Positions 39,861-48,839 of a stretch of DNA of 64,000 nucleotides are shown here, piece by piece. Made by a program: the position numbers and the translations under genes. Position 1 is the first letter of the stretch. Each line of letters opens with the position of its first letter. Source of the DNA: Sphingobacteriaceae bacterium (lineage in GTDB: Bacteria; Bacteroidota; Bacteroidia; B-17B0; Aurantibacillaceae); contig JADJXI010000017.1 in assembly GCA_016715905.1 (NCBI GenBank), forward strand, positions 62,001 to 126,000. Reading direction: 5' to 3'. The notes beneath the pieces were generated by a model. That model was given only the letters and a program-made list of their open reading frames with translations. It had not been told where the DNA came from and made no database searches.

Positions 39861-40559
39861 ATGGCTAGTCTTAAAAATGAAAAATGGAAAGTAATTTCCT
39901 TTAAAGGTAAAAAACCTTCGGTTACTTATGCAGTTTCAAACAAAGGTCGATTTGGTGTTAAACAAGCAAACGGGAAGTATGAAGCAAGATCATTTAAACC
40001 TCAAAATGGCGTTTACCGTTACAACTTTAAGATAAATGGAGAACAACGCACGTTGTTTGTTTATAAAGAAGTCGCTAAGGCATTTTTAGCTAATTCTTCC
40101 AGCAAAAAAACCATGGTTATTCATAAAGATCATAATTATTTAAATGATAGCGCTGCCAATTTAAAATGGGTTACCCCGGAAGAGCATCGTGAGCACGTTA
40201 CCTTTAGCCCGAATGCCGTTAAATCTAGAAAAAAACGTGCGTTCACTAAAAGTCATACTTCAAAAGTATTTAATGAAAAATCGATTTTAGCGGTAAAGAA
40301 ATTAATTTGGGATCCAAAGCGTAAACTTACTTTTAAACAAATAGCCGAAAAATACGGTGTTTCTGAAATGCAGATTTACAGAATTAAAAGTGGCGAGCTT
40401 TGGTTTCACGTGAAAGTGGCAAATGAGCCGGAGACCAAAAAATATTTACAAAATCTGGCTAATATTGAATATCAAAATAAACTAGCCAAAAAAACGGTTA
40501 AACCCGTAAAATCTAAAAAGAAAAGCCCTTCCAAATCAAAGCGCAAAGGCAGAAAATGA
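39861..40559 (+). CDS. NUMOD4/HNH-homing-endonuclease-derived DNA-binding protein
   Basis: A 232-residue protein. Residues about 5-50 match the NUMOD4 pattern (EKWKVISFKG, TYAVSNKGRFG). Residues about 65-115 look like an HNH domain ('VYKEVAKAFLA', 'MVIHKDHNYLNDSAANLKWVT', 'EEHREH'). Residues about 135-175 form a helix-turn-helix of the intron-nuclease type (KLTFKQIAEKYGVSEMQIYRIKSG). The tail is Lys/Ser-rich (about 205-232). The first His of the usual HH pair is replaced by Ile, so nuclease activity is doubtful. Homing nucleases are often domesticated as regulators or nucleoid proteins, which is my reading. It overlaps the LD-carboxypeptidase gene by ATGA. Confidence 0.75.
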   Translation: MASLKNEKWKVISFKGKKPSVTYAVSNKGRFGVKQANGKYEARSFKPQNGVYRYNFKINGEQRTLFVYKEVAKAFLANSSSKKTMVIHKDHNYLNDSAANLKWVTPEEHREHVTFSPNAVKSRKKRAFTKSHTSKVFNEKSILAVKKLIWDPKRKLTFKQIAEKYGVSEMQIYRIKSGELWFHVKVANEPETKKYLQNLANIEYQNKLAKKTVKPVKSKKKSPSKSKRKGRK

Positions 40560-41461
40560 AAACCCCTGCTTTTTTAAAAAAAGGAGATACCGTATTAATT
40601 ATTGCCACAGCCAGAAAAATTTCTGAAAAAGAAATTGAACCTGCTGTGGCTGAATTAAAAAAATGGGGATTAAAAATTGAGTTGGGCGCCAATCTGTTTA
40701 AATCGCGGCATCAATTTGCAGGAACTGACCTGCAGCGCGCATCTGATTTACAATGGGCAATAGACCATCCTGTGGCTAAAGCTGTATTCATTGCTCGCGG
40801 TGGTTACGGCACTATACGCATTCTGGATCAAGTTCGAATAAAAAATATTAAACATCACTTGAAATGGTTTGTTGGTTTTAGCGATGTTACCGCAATACAC
40901 ACTGAGCTAAATAATAAGGGTATTCCTTCTATTCATGGACCCATGCCTTTTAATTTTTTAAAAGACAAAAAAAGCCTGGATGCTTTACATAAAGTTTTGT
41001 TTGGAATAAAAACAAATTACAATGTGAAGCCAAATGCGTTGAATCGAGTTGGAAAAGCCGAAGGAGAAATTGTAGGAGGTAATTTATCGTTATTATATGC
41101 TTTAGCCGGAACCGACTCGGATTTAAGCACCAAGAATAAAATTTTATTTTTAGAAGACCTGGATGAGTACCTATACCATTTAGACAGAATGATGATGCAA
41201 CTCAAAAGGAATGGAAAATTAAAAAAATTGAAAGGCCTGATTGTTGGCGGATTTACTGAGATGAAAGATAACGCCATTCCCTTTGGAAAAACCGCTCAAC
41301 AAATAATTTTAGAAGCGGTGGCTGAATATGATTATCCGGTATGTTTTGATTTCCCCGCCGGACATGTAAAAGAAAATTTTCCCATCCTATTGGGAAAAAC
41401 TATAAAATTAGAAGTATTCAAAACAAAAGTAAACATAAATTATCCGGATGATGTACTGTAA
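40556..41461 (+). CDS. LD-carboxypeptidase (peptidase family S66)
   Basis: A 301-residue cytosolic enzyme of the LdcA family that removes the terminal D-Ala from L,D-linked murein tetrapeptides during wall recycling. The nucleophilic serine is in WFVGFSDVTAIHTEL, preceded by ARGGYGTIRIL. The catalytic Glu is in ILFLEDLDEYLYHLDRMM and the His in DFPAGHVKENFPI. Members of the same family include microcin C7 immunity proteins (MccF), but the lone housekeeping context favours recycling. It overlaps both neighbours (4 nt upstream, 14 nt downstream), so the genes 39861-42852 form a four-gene overlapping unit. Confidence 0.92.
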   Translation: MKTPAFLKKGDTVLIIATARKISEKEIEPAVAELKKWGLKIELGANLFKSRHQFAGTDLQRASDLQWAIDHPVAKAVFIARGGYGTIRILDQVRIKNIKHHLKWFVGFSDVTAIHTELNNKGIPSIHGPMPFNFLKDKKSLDALHKVLFGIKTNYNVKPNALNRVGKAEGEIVGGNLSLLYALAGTDSDLSTKNKILFLEDLDEYLYHLDRMMMQLKRNGKLKKLKGLIVGGFTEMKDNAIPFGKTAQQIILEAVAEYDYPVCFDFPAGHVKENFPILLGKTIKLEVFKTKVNINYPDDVL

Positions 41462-42251
41462 AACAAAAGATAATCTCAACCTATATTACGAAGTTCAGGG
41501 TAATTTTTCATCTGATAAAGCCATTGTGTTTTTAAATGGATTAACGCAAAGTACTTTATCCTGGTTTTTTGTGAGCGCTGTTTTTAAAGAAGATTATAAA
41601 ATTATTTTACTTGATTTCATTTTTCAGGGGCAAAGTGATAAAGACTCCGAGTGGAGAGATTTTGACCAACACGCCAATGATTTAAATTGTGTGATTGAAA
41701 AAGAAGGATTGAAGAAAATTGAATTGGTTGGATTATCATACGGAAGCTTAGTAGCACAAAATTATACCTTACTTTTTCCCGAACGCGTAAATAAACTAAT
41801 TTTACTTTCCACTTTTGCGCATAAAACACCCTATTTTGAGGCCATTGGATTAAGTTGGACAAGAGCTTTGGAAATGGGAGGTTATAATTTATTATTGGAT
41901 GTCATGTTACCGAATGTTTTAAGTGAAGAATATTTTAATAATCCGCTTATTCCCATGGAGGTTATGAAAGAAGCAAGAAAAGGAGTGAACGAAAATACCG
42001 AAGCCATTTTAAAATTGATGAAAGCAACAGGTGAACGACGAGATTATAGAAAAGATCTTCTAAAAATTTCAAACCCCACATTAATTATTCACGGCGAGAA
42101 GGATTTATTAATTCCACTTCATATGGCCAAAGAAGTTCACACCCACATTCAAAATTCTGAATTTATTGTAATTAAAAATGTTGGGCACACGTTGAATCTC
42201 GAAGGAGTTGTTGAAGTTTGCGCTTATATAAAAAGATTTCTTGCAAAATAA
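41448..42251 (+). CDS. Alpha/beta-hydrolase fold protein
   Basis: A 267-residue protein with the alpha/beta hydrolase core: VFLNGLTQSTLSWFFV (oxyanion-hole side), the nucleophile elbow LVGLSYGSLVAQN (GxSxG), the acid near NPTLIIHGEKDLLIP, and the catalytic His in VIKNVGHTLNLEG. A cap of about 60 residues lies between. The substrate is not assignable; esterase, lipase and peptidase activities all occur in this fold. The start is one of two adjacent ATGs at 41448/41451, inside the end of the LD-carboxypeptidase gene. Confidence 0.88.
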   Translation: MMYCKTKDNLNLYYEVQGNFSSDKAIVFLNGLTQSTLSWFFVSAVFKEDYKIILLDFIFQGQSDKDSEWRDFDQHANDLNCVIEKEGLKKIELVGLSYGSLVAQNYTLLFPERVNKLILLSTFAHKTPYFEAIGLSWTRALEMGGYNLLLDVMLPNVLSEEYFNNPLIPMEVMKEARKGVNENTEAILKLMKATGERRDYRKDLLKISNPTLIIHGEKDLLIPLHMAKEVHTHIQNSEFIVIKNVGHTLNLEGVVEVCAYIKRFLAK

Positions 42252-42852
42252 ATTTTTCAATACCCCTACTCTTATTATCGGCATTTTGTTGATGCTACTT
42301 TTACTTTCATCTTGTGCAATTCATAGAAAATTTCAATTGGCAGGAATTAATATTTGGCATCAAAATAAATTTACCTCTAAAGAAGAATTTATTAAAAAGC
42401 AAGTTCCGTTTGAATCAGAACAGCACACAACAATTGAGTTAGCAAAATATGTGAAAATTGAAAATTCGGAAAATTTAAAAGTTATCCGGCACATGCAAAT
42501 CTCTTTACCTAAAACCGGTGAACACAAAAAAAGTAATAGGTCTTTTCAAAAAATTGAAGAAACACGGGTTAAAAAAAATGCACCGGCTAAAAAATATAAA
42601 CTGAGTATCACTCAGGTAAATGGCTTGGCCTTTGTAAGTTTTTTACTTATCCCATTAATGATTCTAGGTTTTTTTATTCCGGGTTCCGTAGGAATTGCTA
42701 TTGCAATGAGCGCGTTAATTATTGGAGTAGCTTTGGCCGCATTCACGTTAGCCATTGGTTATGATCGTAGAGGCGTTTGGATGGCCGGAATTGCAGCCGG
42801 ATTTTGGTTGGTAATACTGGTTTACTTAGCCTTGGTTCTCTTTATTTTTTAG
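42241..42852 (+). CDS. Lipoprotein with C-terminal membrane helices, function unknown
   Basis: A 203-residue protein. The frame starts at TTG 42241, overlapping the hydrolase by 11 nt, and gives a full lipoprotein signal (MQNKFFNTPTLIIGILLM, then a lipobox ending LLSSC). An ATG at 42292 would leave only a stub before the cysteine. A basic hydrophilic region follows (about 30-118), then two to three hydrophobic helices (about 125-203). I do not know the family. The mixture of an N-terminal lipid anchor and C-terminal helices suggests an inner-membrane protein with a periplasmic loop. Its stop is directly next to that of convergent bshB1, with no gap. Confidence 0.68.
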   Translation: MQNKFFNTPTLIIGILLMLLLLSSCAIHRKFQLAGINIWHQNKFTSKEEFIKKQVPFESEQHTTIELAKYVKIENSENLKVIRHMQISLPKTGEHKKSNRSFQKIEETRVKKNAPAKKYKLSITQVNGLAFVSFLLIPLMILGFFIPGSVGIAIAMSALIIGVALAAFTLAIGYDRRGVWMAGIAAGFWLVILVYLALVLFIF

Positions 42853-43569
42853 TTATAACAAATCAAACAAAGTATTTACACCCGGATATCTTTCAACGGT
42901 AAATCCTTCGGCATATTCTACTCCTATTGATCGCCCCCAAATATTCATTTTTGCCTTTATGGTATCTAAAAAATGTTTGGAAGAAATTGCCGTTTCCGGT
43001 TCGTTAGATTTAGGATTATAAAATTGAGAGGAATATGCTAAAATAGATTGGAGTTTAACTTCCATAAAATCACTAACGTCAATTACAAAATCAGGGTGTA
43101 TATAATAATCTTGTATGTAATGATATATAGCTTTTGGTCTCCAGGCTTTTTGCTCCTTCTCGTCGTTATTTGTTTTAATTTTTATAAGACCCGAATAAAA
43201 GCTAGCGTCGCTTACTAATTTGGCGCTTCTTCCGTGATCTGGGTGACGATCGGTAATGGCATTACAGAGCACAATTTCCGGCTGAAACTTTCTGATTTGT
43301 TCAATAATCATCAACTGATTGCTTTCATTATTTTCAAAAAAACCATCCTTGCAATTTAATTGAACGCGTACATCCAAATTTAAAATTTTTGCTGCTTGTT
43401 CGGCTTCTTGCGTTCGCAATTCTGCATTTCCTCTGGTACCTAATTCTCCTCGTGATAAATCCAAAACACCAATTTTTTTCCCGAGCGCTTTATGTTTCAA
43501 TAAAGTTCCTGCACACGACAATTCTACATCATCGGGGTGTATGCCTATTGCTAAAATATCAAGTTTCAT
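42853..43569 (-). CDS. bshB1: Bacillithiol biosynthesis deacetylase BshB1
   Basis: A 238-residue PIG-L/LmbE-like zinc deacetylase. The metal site is visible in AIGIHPDDVELSCAGTL (HPDD) and in the later ITDRHPDHGRSAKL. SRGELGTRGNAELR is typical of the BshB1 group. It removes the acetyl group of GlcNAc-malate to give GlcN-malate, the substrate of BshC (encoded at 17640-19250). Its start overlaps the stop of lpxD by 4 nt (ATGA), so it is co-translated with an outer-membrane lipid gene, a neighbourhood that is not functionally obvious. Confidence 0.94.
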   Translation of the reverse strand: MKLDILAIGIHPDDVELSCAGTLLKHKALGKKIGVLDLSRGELGTRGNAELRTQEAEQAAKILNLDVRVQLNCKDGFFENNESNQLMIIEQIRKFQPEIVLCNAITDRHPDHGRSAKLVSDASFYSGLIKIKTNNDEKEQKAWRPKAIYHYIQDYYIHPDFVIDVSDFMEVKLQSILAYSSQFYNPKSNEPETAISSKHFLDTIKAKMNIWGRSIGVEYAEGFTVERYPGVNTLFDLL

Positions 43570-44603
43570 TTCGGAAATACTTTTTTCTCCAAGTTATTAA
43601 TTTTATCATTTAGTTTAGTCAAACCTCTAAATAACACATAGCTTCTGCGATAATCCGAAACAGGAAAGGCAGGAGAACCCTGTACAATTTCACCTTCTTT
43701 TTCAATACTAGCGGCCACACCCGATTGCCCCGCTATTTTAACTCCATCAGCAATTCTAATATGTCCAACAATTCCAACCTGAGCGGCAATCATACAATTC
43801 TTACCCACTTTAGTTGAACCGGCCACGCCTGATAATCCAGCAATTACCGTGTTCTCTCCTATTTCAACATTGTGCGCAATTTGTACCAAATTATCCAGCT
43901 TCACTCCTTTGCGTAAAATAGTAGAGCCTAAAGTTGCTCTATCAATTGAACTGTTAGAGCCAATTTCTACATAATCCTCAATTACTACATTTCCAATTTG
44001 AGGCACTTTTTCAAAAATTTCACCTGAACTATTGGGCGCAAAACCAAACCCATCACTACCAATAACTGTATTCGAATGAATGGTGCAATTTTTTCCTATT
44101 TTACAATCATGATAAACTTTTACGCCGGCAAACAGAACACTGTTATCCCCCACTTCACAATTATCACTCAAGCTTACGCCCGGATAAATTTTTACGTTGT
44201 TTCCTAACTTTACGTTTTCACCCAAGTAGGCAAATGCTCCAATATAACAGGTCTCCCCCAATTGTGCGCTGGGATGAATAAAACTAGGTTGTTCAATGCC
44301 CACTTTATTTGCTTTAAACTGTTGATACATTTGAAGCAGTTTGGCAAAAGCCTCGTAAGCATTTTCTACTCGAATAAGCGTGCATGTTTTCTTTACTGGT
44401 TTTTCCAACTTTAGCGTATGGTTTACCAAAACAATGCTGGCATCGGTAGTATATATATAAGCGTAGTATTTGGGGTTTGCTAAAAATGAAAGCGTTTGAG
44501 GTTTTCCTTCCTCAATTTTTGAAATGTTATTTACCTTAACACCTGCATCTCCTTCAACGGTTCCGTTTAATAATTGTGCAATTTGTTCTGCAGAAAATTC
44601 CAT
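43566..44603 (-). CDS. lpxD: UDP-3-O-(3-hydroxyacyl)glucosamine N-acyltransferase
   Basis: A 345-residue left-handed beta-helix acyltransferase for the third step of lipid A synthesis. The N-terminal uridine-binding domain (FLANPKYYAYIYTTDASIVLV) is followed by hexapeptide repeats from about residue 110 (IHPSAQLGETCYIGAFAYLG, IGKNCTIHSNTVIGSDGFGF). The catalytic His is in NLVQIAHNVEIGENTVIAG. A C-terminal helix follows at about 325-345. The length is that of typical LpxD. Some Bacteroidota carry two LpxD-like genes; only one is seen here. It lies 18 nt downstream of a glycosyltransferase gene. Confidence 0.95.
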   Translation of the reverse strand: MEFSAEQIAQLLNGTVEGDAGVKVNNISKIEEGKPQTLSFLANPKYYAYIYTTDASIVLVNHTLKLEKPVKKTCTLIRVENAYEAFAKLLQMYQQFKANKVGIEQPSFIHPSAQLGETCYIGAFAYLGENVKLGNNVKIYPGVSLSDNCEVGDNSVLFAGVKVYHDCKIGKNCTIHSNTVIGSDGFGFAPNSSGEIFEKVPQIGNVVIEDYVEIGSNSSIDRATLGSTILRKGVKLDNLVQIAHNVEIGENTVIAGLSGVAGSTKVGKNCMIAAQVGIVGHIRIADGVKIAGQSGVAASIEKEGEIVQGSPAFPVSDYRRSYVLFRGLTKLNDKINNLEKKVFPK

Positions 44604-44621
44604 AAGTTTAAAATTAATAAT

Positions 44622-45746
44622 TTAGAATTGAATTCCTTCTATAAGTTTTAAATATTTCACCTTTTCAGTTTCCCAGTTTAATTCCATTCCGGCCCGCAAT
44701 GCGTTAGTTTTTTTAATTGCTAATTCTTCAGAGCCCAGAATATAATTTATCCTTTCCGCAATGTGTGAGGGAAGGTGATTTTCAATAAACCAACCGGCAT
44801 TATACTGATTAAGTATCCGTTCTATTTCCGGCAAATGTGTAGCTAAAACCGGAATGCCGGCCTGTAAATAATCAAAAAGCTTATTTGGTAAACTATTGTA
44901 ATAATTCAAGTTTGTATTTTTATCAATACTAATGCCCAAATCAGCTACCAAAGTATAACTTATTAATTCCTCTTTCGGAATCTTGTCTATTAATATGACT
45001 TTATCCTGTAATTGATGTACTTCAACTAGTTTAGCAAGCTTGCTCCAAACATCGCCACCTCCAATAATTAATAACAAAGCCTGATTAACCTCCTTCATGG
45101 CTTCAACCAACTCCTCAGCCCCACGCTCCACATTAATTCCCGCCCCTTGCATCAGAATAATTTTAGTTTGAGCCGGTAAATTCAATTGTTCTTTTGATTT
45201 TGTGTTTACATTCGGCTTTTGTGGAATATTTCGGATAACAAAAAAATGAACCTTATATTTTTCGTTGAAAATATTGGCAATACTTTGATTTACGGTAATG
45301 CAGTATTTTAATTTTGGAACAATATTACTTTCTAATGATTGCCAAATTTTTCTTTTCAAATTGCTGTTTTTAAGCTCTGGCACTTCGCAAAACAATTCAT
45401 GACTATCATAAACTAACGGAATAGATTTAATTTTAGAAACTATAAAGTTTGGCCATAAGGTGTCTAAATCATTCGCAAAAAGTAAATCGGCTTTTGTAAA
45501 CAGTAGTATAAAAAAAAGACGAATATTAAAAAAAAGATAAAAAAGCGGACCCTTAGTAAATATTAGTTTCATACGCTTGGTTTGCATATTCCAATTCGGA
45601 ACCGGTAATGAATTCTTTAATTTTCTGCCTACCAAAAGCACTTCATAACCCGATTCCGCTAAAACGCCGCAGGTTTTTTGTACTCTGTTATCGGTTACCA
45701 AATCATTGATAACACTAACTATAACTTTCTTTTTGGTTGTAAACAA
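44622..45746 (-). CDS. Glycosyltransferase family 4-like protein
   Basis: A 374-residue GT-B glycosyltransferase. The N-terminal domain starts VIVSVINDLVTDNRVQKTC and has LLFANDLDTLWPNFI. The C-terminal domain carries KIILMQGAGINVERGAEELV, LLIIGGGDVWSKL, and the nucleotide-sugar site LPNKLFDYLQAGIPVLATHLPEIERIL (E...E-like). The sugar and acceptor are unknown. The frame starts with TTG at 45744-45746; no in-frame ATG precedes the first strand. It is divergent from murB and upstream of lpxD/bshB1, which may share its promoter. A surface polysaccharide role is likely from the neighbours on the other strand. Confidence 0.88.
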   Translation of the reverse strand: MFTTKKKVIVSVINDLVTDNRVQKTCGVLAESGYEVLLVGRKLKNSLPVPNWNMQTKRMKLIFTKGPLFYLFFNIRLFFILLFTKADLLFANDLDTLWPNFIVSKIKSIPLVYDSHELFCEVPELKNSNLKRKIWQSLESNIVPKLKYCITVNQSIANIFNEKYKVHFFVIRNIPQKPNVNTKSKEQLNLPAQTKIILMQGAGINVERGAEELVEAMKEVNQALLLIIGGGDVWSKLAKLVEVHQLQDKVILIDKIPKEELISYTLVADLGISIDKNTNLNYYNSLPNKLFDYLQAGIPVLATHLPEIERILNQYNAGWFIENHLPSHIAERINYILGSEELAIKKTNALRAGMELNWETEKVKYLKLIEGIQF

Positions 45747-45811
45747 ACGCTTTGTTGATATTGGGTTAAAGATAGAAATATTCAGCCTAAATAATTATAT
45801 AATTTTACTTC

Positions 45812-46831
45812 ATGACTGAAATAAAAAAGAACTTCAACTTAAAACACCTCAATACCTTTGGGGTTGATTGTAGTTGTAGTTTTTTTACTGAAATAACGCA
45901 AATAAATCAACTTTATGATGTACTCAAAACGGAACAATTTATAAAAAATCAGGTATTGATTATTGGCGGTGGCAGTAATTTACTATTTACTAAAAACTTT
46001 GAAGGCCTTGTATTAAAAAACAGTTTAAAAGGTATTCAAATAACCGAGGAAAATACGGATACGGTTAAAGTTAAAGCCATGGCCGGTGAGGTATGGCAAG
46101 ATTTTGTAATGTATTGTATTAATAAAGGATGGGGCGGACTTGAAAATTTATCATTAATTCCGGGATGTGTAGGTGCATCACCCATGCAAAATATTGGAGC
46201 TTACGGAGTAGAAATAAAAGATACGTTTGTTGAATTAGAAGCTGTAGATTTAAAAAGCGGTGAATTAAAAATATTCAATAAAGAAAATTGCGCGTTTAAC
46301 TACCGGGAGAGTGTATTTAAAAAAGAATTAAAAAATAAATTTATTATAGTTTCGGTTACTTTTCAGTTAACTAAAAATGCTGTTGTGAACACAAGCTACG
46401 GGGCCATACAACAGGAATTAGAAAAAAAAGGCGTGAAAAATCCGGGAATAAAAGATGTTTCAGAAGCCGTAATTCAAATAAGGCAAAGTAAATTACCCGA
46501 TCCAAAAGTACTTGGTAATGCCGGTAGCTTTTTTAAAAATCCGGAAATTTCTATGGATAAATTTCAATCCTTAAAAAATAAATTTCCGGATATAGTTTCT
46601 TATCCGTTGGCCAATGGAAATATAAAATTAGCTGCAGGTTGGTTAATAGAACAGTGCGGGCTGAAAGGATTTGAGATGAATGGCGCCGGCGTTCATAAAC
46701 AACAAGCCTTGGTATTAGTAAATAAAGACAAGGCAAACGGCCAATCCATTTACGATTTGTCAGCTTATGTAATGCAGAAAGTATTTGATAAATTTGAAGT
46801 AGCGCTTGAACGCGAAGTGAATATCATTTAA
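45812..46831 (+). CDS. murB: UDP-N-acetylenolpyruvoylglucosamine reductase
   Basis: A 339-residue type I MurB that reduces UDP-GlcNAc-enolpyruvate to UDP-MurNAc with NADPH in the cytosol. The FAD-binding region (NQVLIIGGGSNLLFT, LENLSLIPGCVGASPMQNIG, YRESVFK) and the catalytic serine region (LPDPKVLGNAGSFFKNP) are present. The C-terminus ends with GAGVHKQQALVLVN carrying the last active-site region. It starts a plus-strand run of seven genes, the rest of which are for polysaccharide assembly. Confidence 0.95.
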   Translation: MTEIKKNFNLKHLNTFGVDCSCSFFTEITQINQLYDVLKTEQFIKNQVLIIGGGSNLLFTKNFEGLVLKNSLKGIQITEENTDTVKVKAMAGEVWQDFVMYCINKGWGGLENLSLIPGCVGASPMQNIGAYGVEIKDTFVELEAVDLKSGELKIFNKENCAFNYRESVFKKELKNKFIIVSVTFQLTKNAVVNTSYGAIQQELEKKGVKNPGIKDVSEAVIQIRQSKLPDPKVLGNAGSFFKNPEISMDKFQSLKNKFPDIVSYPLANGNIKLAAGWLIEQCGLKGFEMNGAGVHKQQALVLVNKDKANGQSIYDLSAYVMQKVFDKFEVALEREVNII

Positions 46832-46840
46832 TTGACCGGC

Positions 46841-47893
46841 ATGACCTATTTGTTTTTATATACCGAATTGGCAGATTATTTTATTTCCTGTTGCAAGGCC
46901 TTAAGTGTACAAAATGAAGTTCACATTATTCGATGGCCTGTAAATAAAGAAGCTCCCTTTCAATTTGATTTTGGCCAGGCTTTAAAAGTTTATAATAAAA
47001 GCGACTATGATTTCGCGGGTTTAACCCAATTAATTCAAAAAATAAAACCGGATGTTATAATTTGTAGTGGCTGGATTGATAAAGATTATTTAAAACAGGT
47101 TAAACCTTATTTTAAAAAAATTCCAACTGTAATTACTTTAGATACCAAATGGAGAGGAACTGTAAAACAATTAACAGCCACACTTTTAAGCAGAGCTTAT
47201 TTAACCAATCGGTTTTCACACATTTGGGTGCCCGGTAAACAACAAGCTAGGTATGCCTCAAAACTTGGATTTAAAAAGAACAATATTTTATTGGACTTTT
47301 ACTGTTGTGACCTCAAAAAATTTAATGCTGCATACCTACAACAATTCGAAAAGAAAAAAACAAATTTTCCTCAAAAATTTATTTATGTTGGCAGATACTA
47401 CGATTTTAAAGGGATTGAAGAATTATGGGAGGCATTTGTACAATTAAGTGATGAACAAAATCACGAATGGGAATTATGGTGTGTAGGAACCGGAAGTGTT
47501 AAACCTCGAATACATCCCAAAATAAAACATTTTGGATTCATACAACCCGACGATTTAATATCTATAATGGAGCAAACCGGAGTATTTATACTTCCAAGTC
47601 GTTTTGAACCTTGGGCCGTGGTGGTACAAGAATTTGCAGCGGCAGGTTTTCCATTATTACTTAGCCAGGAAGTTGGAGCGTCGGAAGCATTTCTTGAATC
47701 CGGCAAAAACGGCTATTCGTTTCGGAAAGAAAACGTTAATGAATTAAAGAACAATCTCAAAAAGGTGTTATCTTTAGAGCAACAAGAATTAGTTAAAATG
47801 GGCGAATACAGCCATTTGCTTGCACAAAAAATAAATCCGGAAAACTGGATTAATACATTAAAGAAAATTACAAATGAGTTCAATCGTAAATAA
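46841..47893 (+). CDS. Glycosyltransferase family 4-like protein
   Basis: A 350-residue GT-B protein. The start is ATG 46841 (MTYLFLYTELADYFISC) or TTG 46832, which directly follows the murB stop. The C-terminal domain has FIYVGRYYDFKGIEELWEAF, WELWCVGTGSVKPRI, and the donor-site segment 'FILPSRFEPWAVVVQEFAAA' (E-x7-E: ExxxxxxxE). The N-terminal domain has DVIICSGWIDKDYL, as in GT4-type transferases that modify lipid-linked or surface glycans. It overlaps the epimerase gene by 20 nt, so both are in one operon. The sugar donor cannot be read from the sequence. Confidence 0.87.
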   Translation: MTYLFLYTELADYFISCCKALSVQNEVHIIRWPVNKEAPFQFDFGQALKVYNKSDYDFAGLTQLIQKIKPDVIICSGWIDKDYLKQVKPYFKKIPTVITLDTKWRGTVKQLTATLLSRAYLTNRFSHIWVPGKQQARYASKLGFKKNNILLDFYCCDLKKFNAAYLQQFEKKKTNFPQKFIYVGRYYDFKGIEELWEAFVQLSDEQNHEWELWCVGTGSVKPRIHPKIKHFGFIQPDDLISIMEQTGVFILPSRFEPWAVVVQEFAAAGFPLLLSQEVGASEAFLESGKNGYSFRKENVNELKNNLKKVLSLEQQELVKMGEYSHLLAQKINPENWINTLKKITNEFNRK

Positions 47894-48836
47894 AATCCTA
47901 TTAACCGGTGGCGCCGGAAACATCGGAAGTGCATTGGCAGAAAAAATACTTGGCAATCCAAACAATTATCTGGTAATAGTTGATGACCTTTCGACAGGCT
48001 TTAAAGAAAAATTACCTCCTCCCACAAATCCTAATTGGAAATTTATTAAAGCGGATGTAAACAACTTAAAAGACTTATCGGAAATTATGCAGGCCAATAA
48101 TTTTGATTATGTGTTTCATTTTGCAGCTGTTGTTGGCGTTGAACGTACGCAACAAAATCCAATTAGTGTTTTAAATGATATTGATGGAATTAGAAACGTA
48201 CTCGATCTTTCCAAAAACTCCTCCGTTAAACATGTTTACTTCGCATCCAGCTCTGAGGTTTATGGTGAACCCGTTGAATTACCTCAAAATGAACATCGCA
48301 CCCCTTTAAATTCAAGAGTTCCTTATGCCGTAGTAAAAAATGTTGGAGAATGTTTTTTTAGGAGTTATTGGCAAGCCTACAAATTACCTTATACCATCTT
48401 TCGTTTTTTTAATACTTATGGTCCTAATCAAAGTACCGATTTTGTGGTAAGCCGTTTTTTAGAACTGGCATTAAAAAATTCACCTATACCCATTTACGGC
48501 GACGGATCTCAAACCCGTACATTCACTTACGTGGATGATACTGTTGAAGTTTGCCATAAAGTTTTTGAAAACAAATTACTAATAAATGATGTGATAAATA
48601 TCGGTAACGATCAACTCCTATCTATTAAAGAACTGGCTGAACTAATTATTAAATTAACGCAATCTCAATCTGTAATTAAATTTGTTGATCCATTAAAAGA
48701 AGGCGACATGACCAGAAGACAACCTGATAATACCAAAATGAAAGAAATTCTGAAGAAGGAGTTAATAAGCATTGAAGAAGGAGTTAAACGAATGTTGGCC
48801 GATCAAAAATTTTTAAAAGCTATTGGCATTCATTAA
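47874..48836 (+). CDS. NAD-dependent sugar-nucleotide epimerase/dehydratase (extended SDR)
   Basis: A 320-residue extended short-chain dehydrogenase. It has the NAD loop LLTGGAGNIGSALAEKIL, then VFHFAAVVGVERTQQNP, the catalytic FASSSEVYGEP and the Tyr-x3-Lys pair in PYAVVKNVGE. RFFNTYGPNQSTDFVVSRF and GDGSQTRTFTYVDDTVE are typical of the UDP-glucose 4-epimerase/UDP-glucuronate decarboxylase/dTDP-glucose dehydratase group. The exact reaction is open. It probably makes a nucleotide sugar for the nearby glycosyltransferases. Confidence 0.9.
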   Translation: MSSIVNKILLTGGAGNIGSALAEKILGNPNNYLVIVDDLSTGFKEKLPPPTNPNWKFIKADVNNLKDLSEIMQANNFDYVFHFAAVVGVERTQQNPISVLNDIDGIRNVLDLSKNSSVKHVYFASSSEVYGEPVELPQNEHRTPLNSRVPYAVVKNVGECFFRSYWQAYKLPYTIFRFFNTYGPNQSTDFVVSRFLELALKNSPIPIYGDGSQTRTFTYVDDTVEVCHKVFENKLLINDVINIGNDQLLSIKELAELIIKLTQSQSVIKFVDPLKEGDMTRRQPDNTKMKEILKKELISIEEGVKRMLADQKFLKAIGIH

Positions 48837-48839
48837 AAC

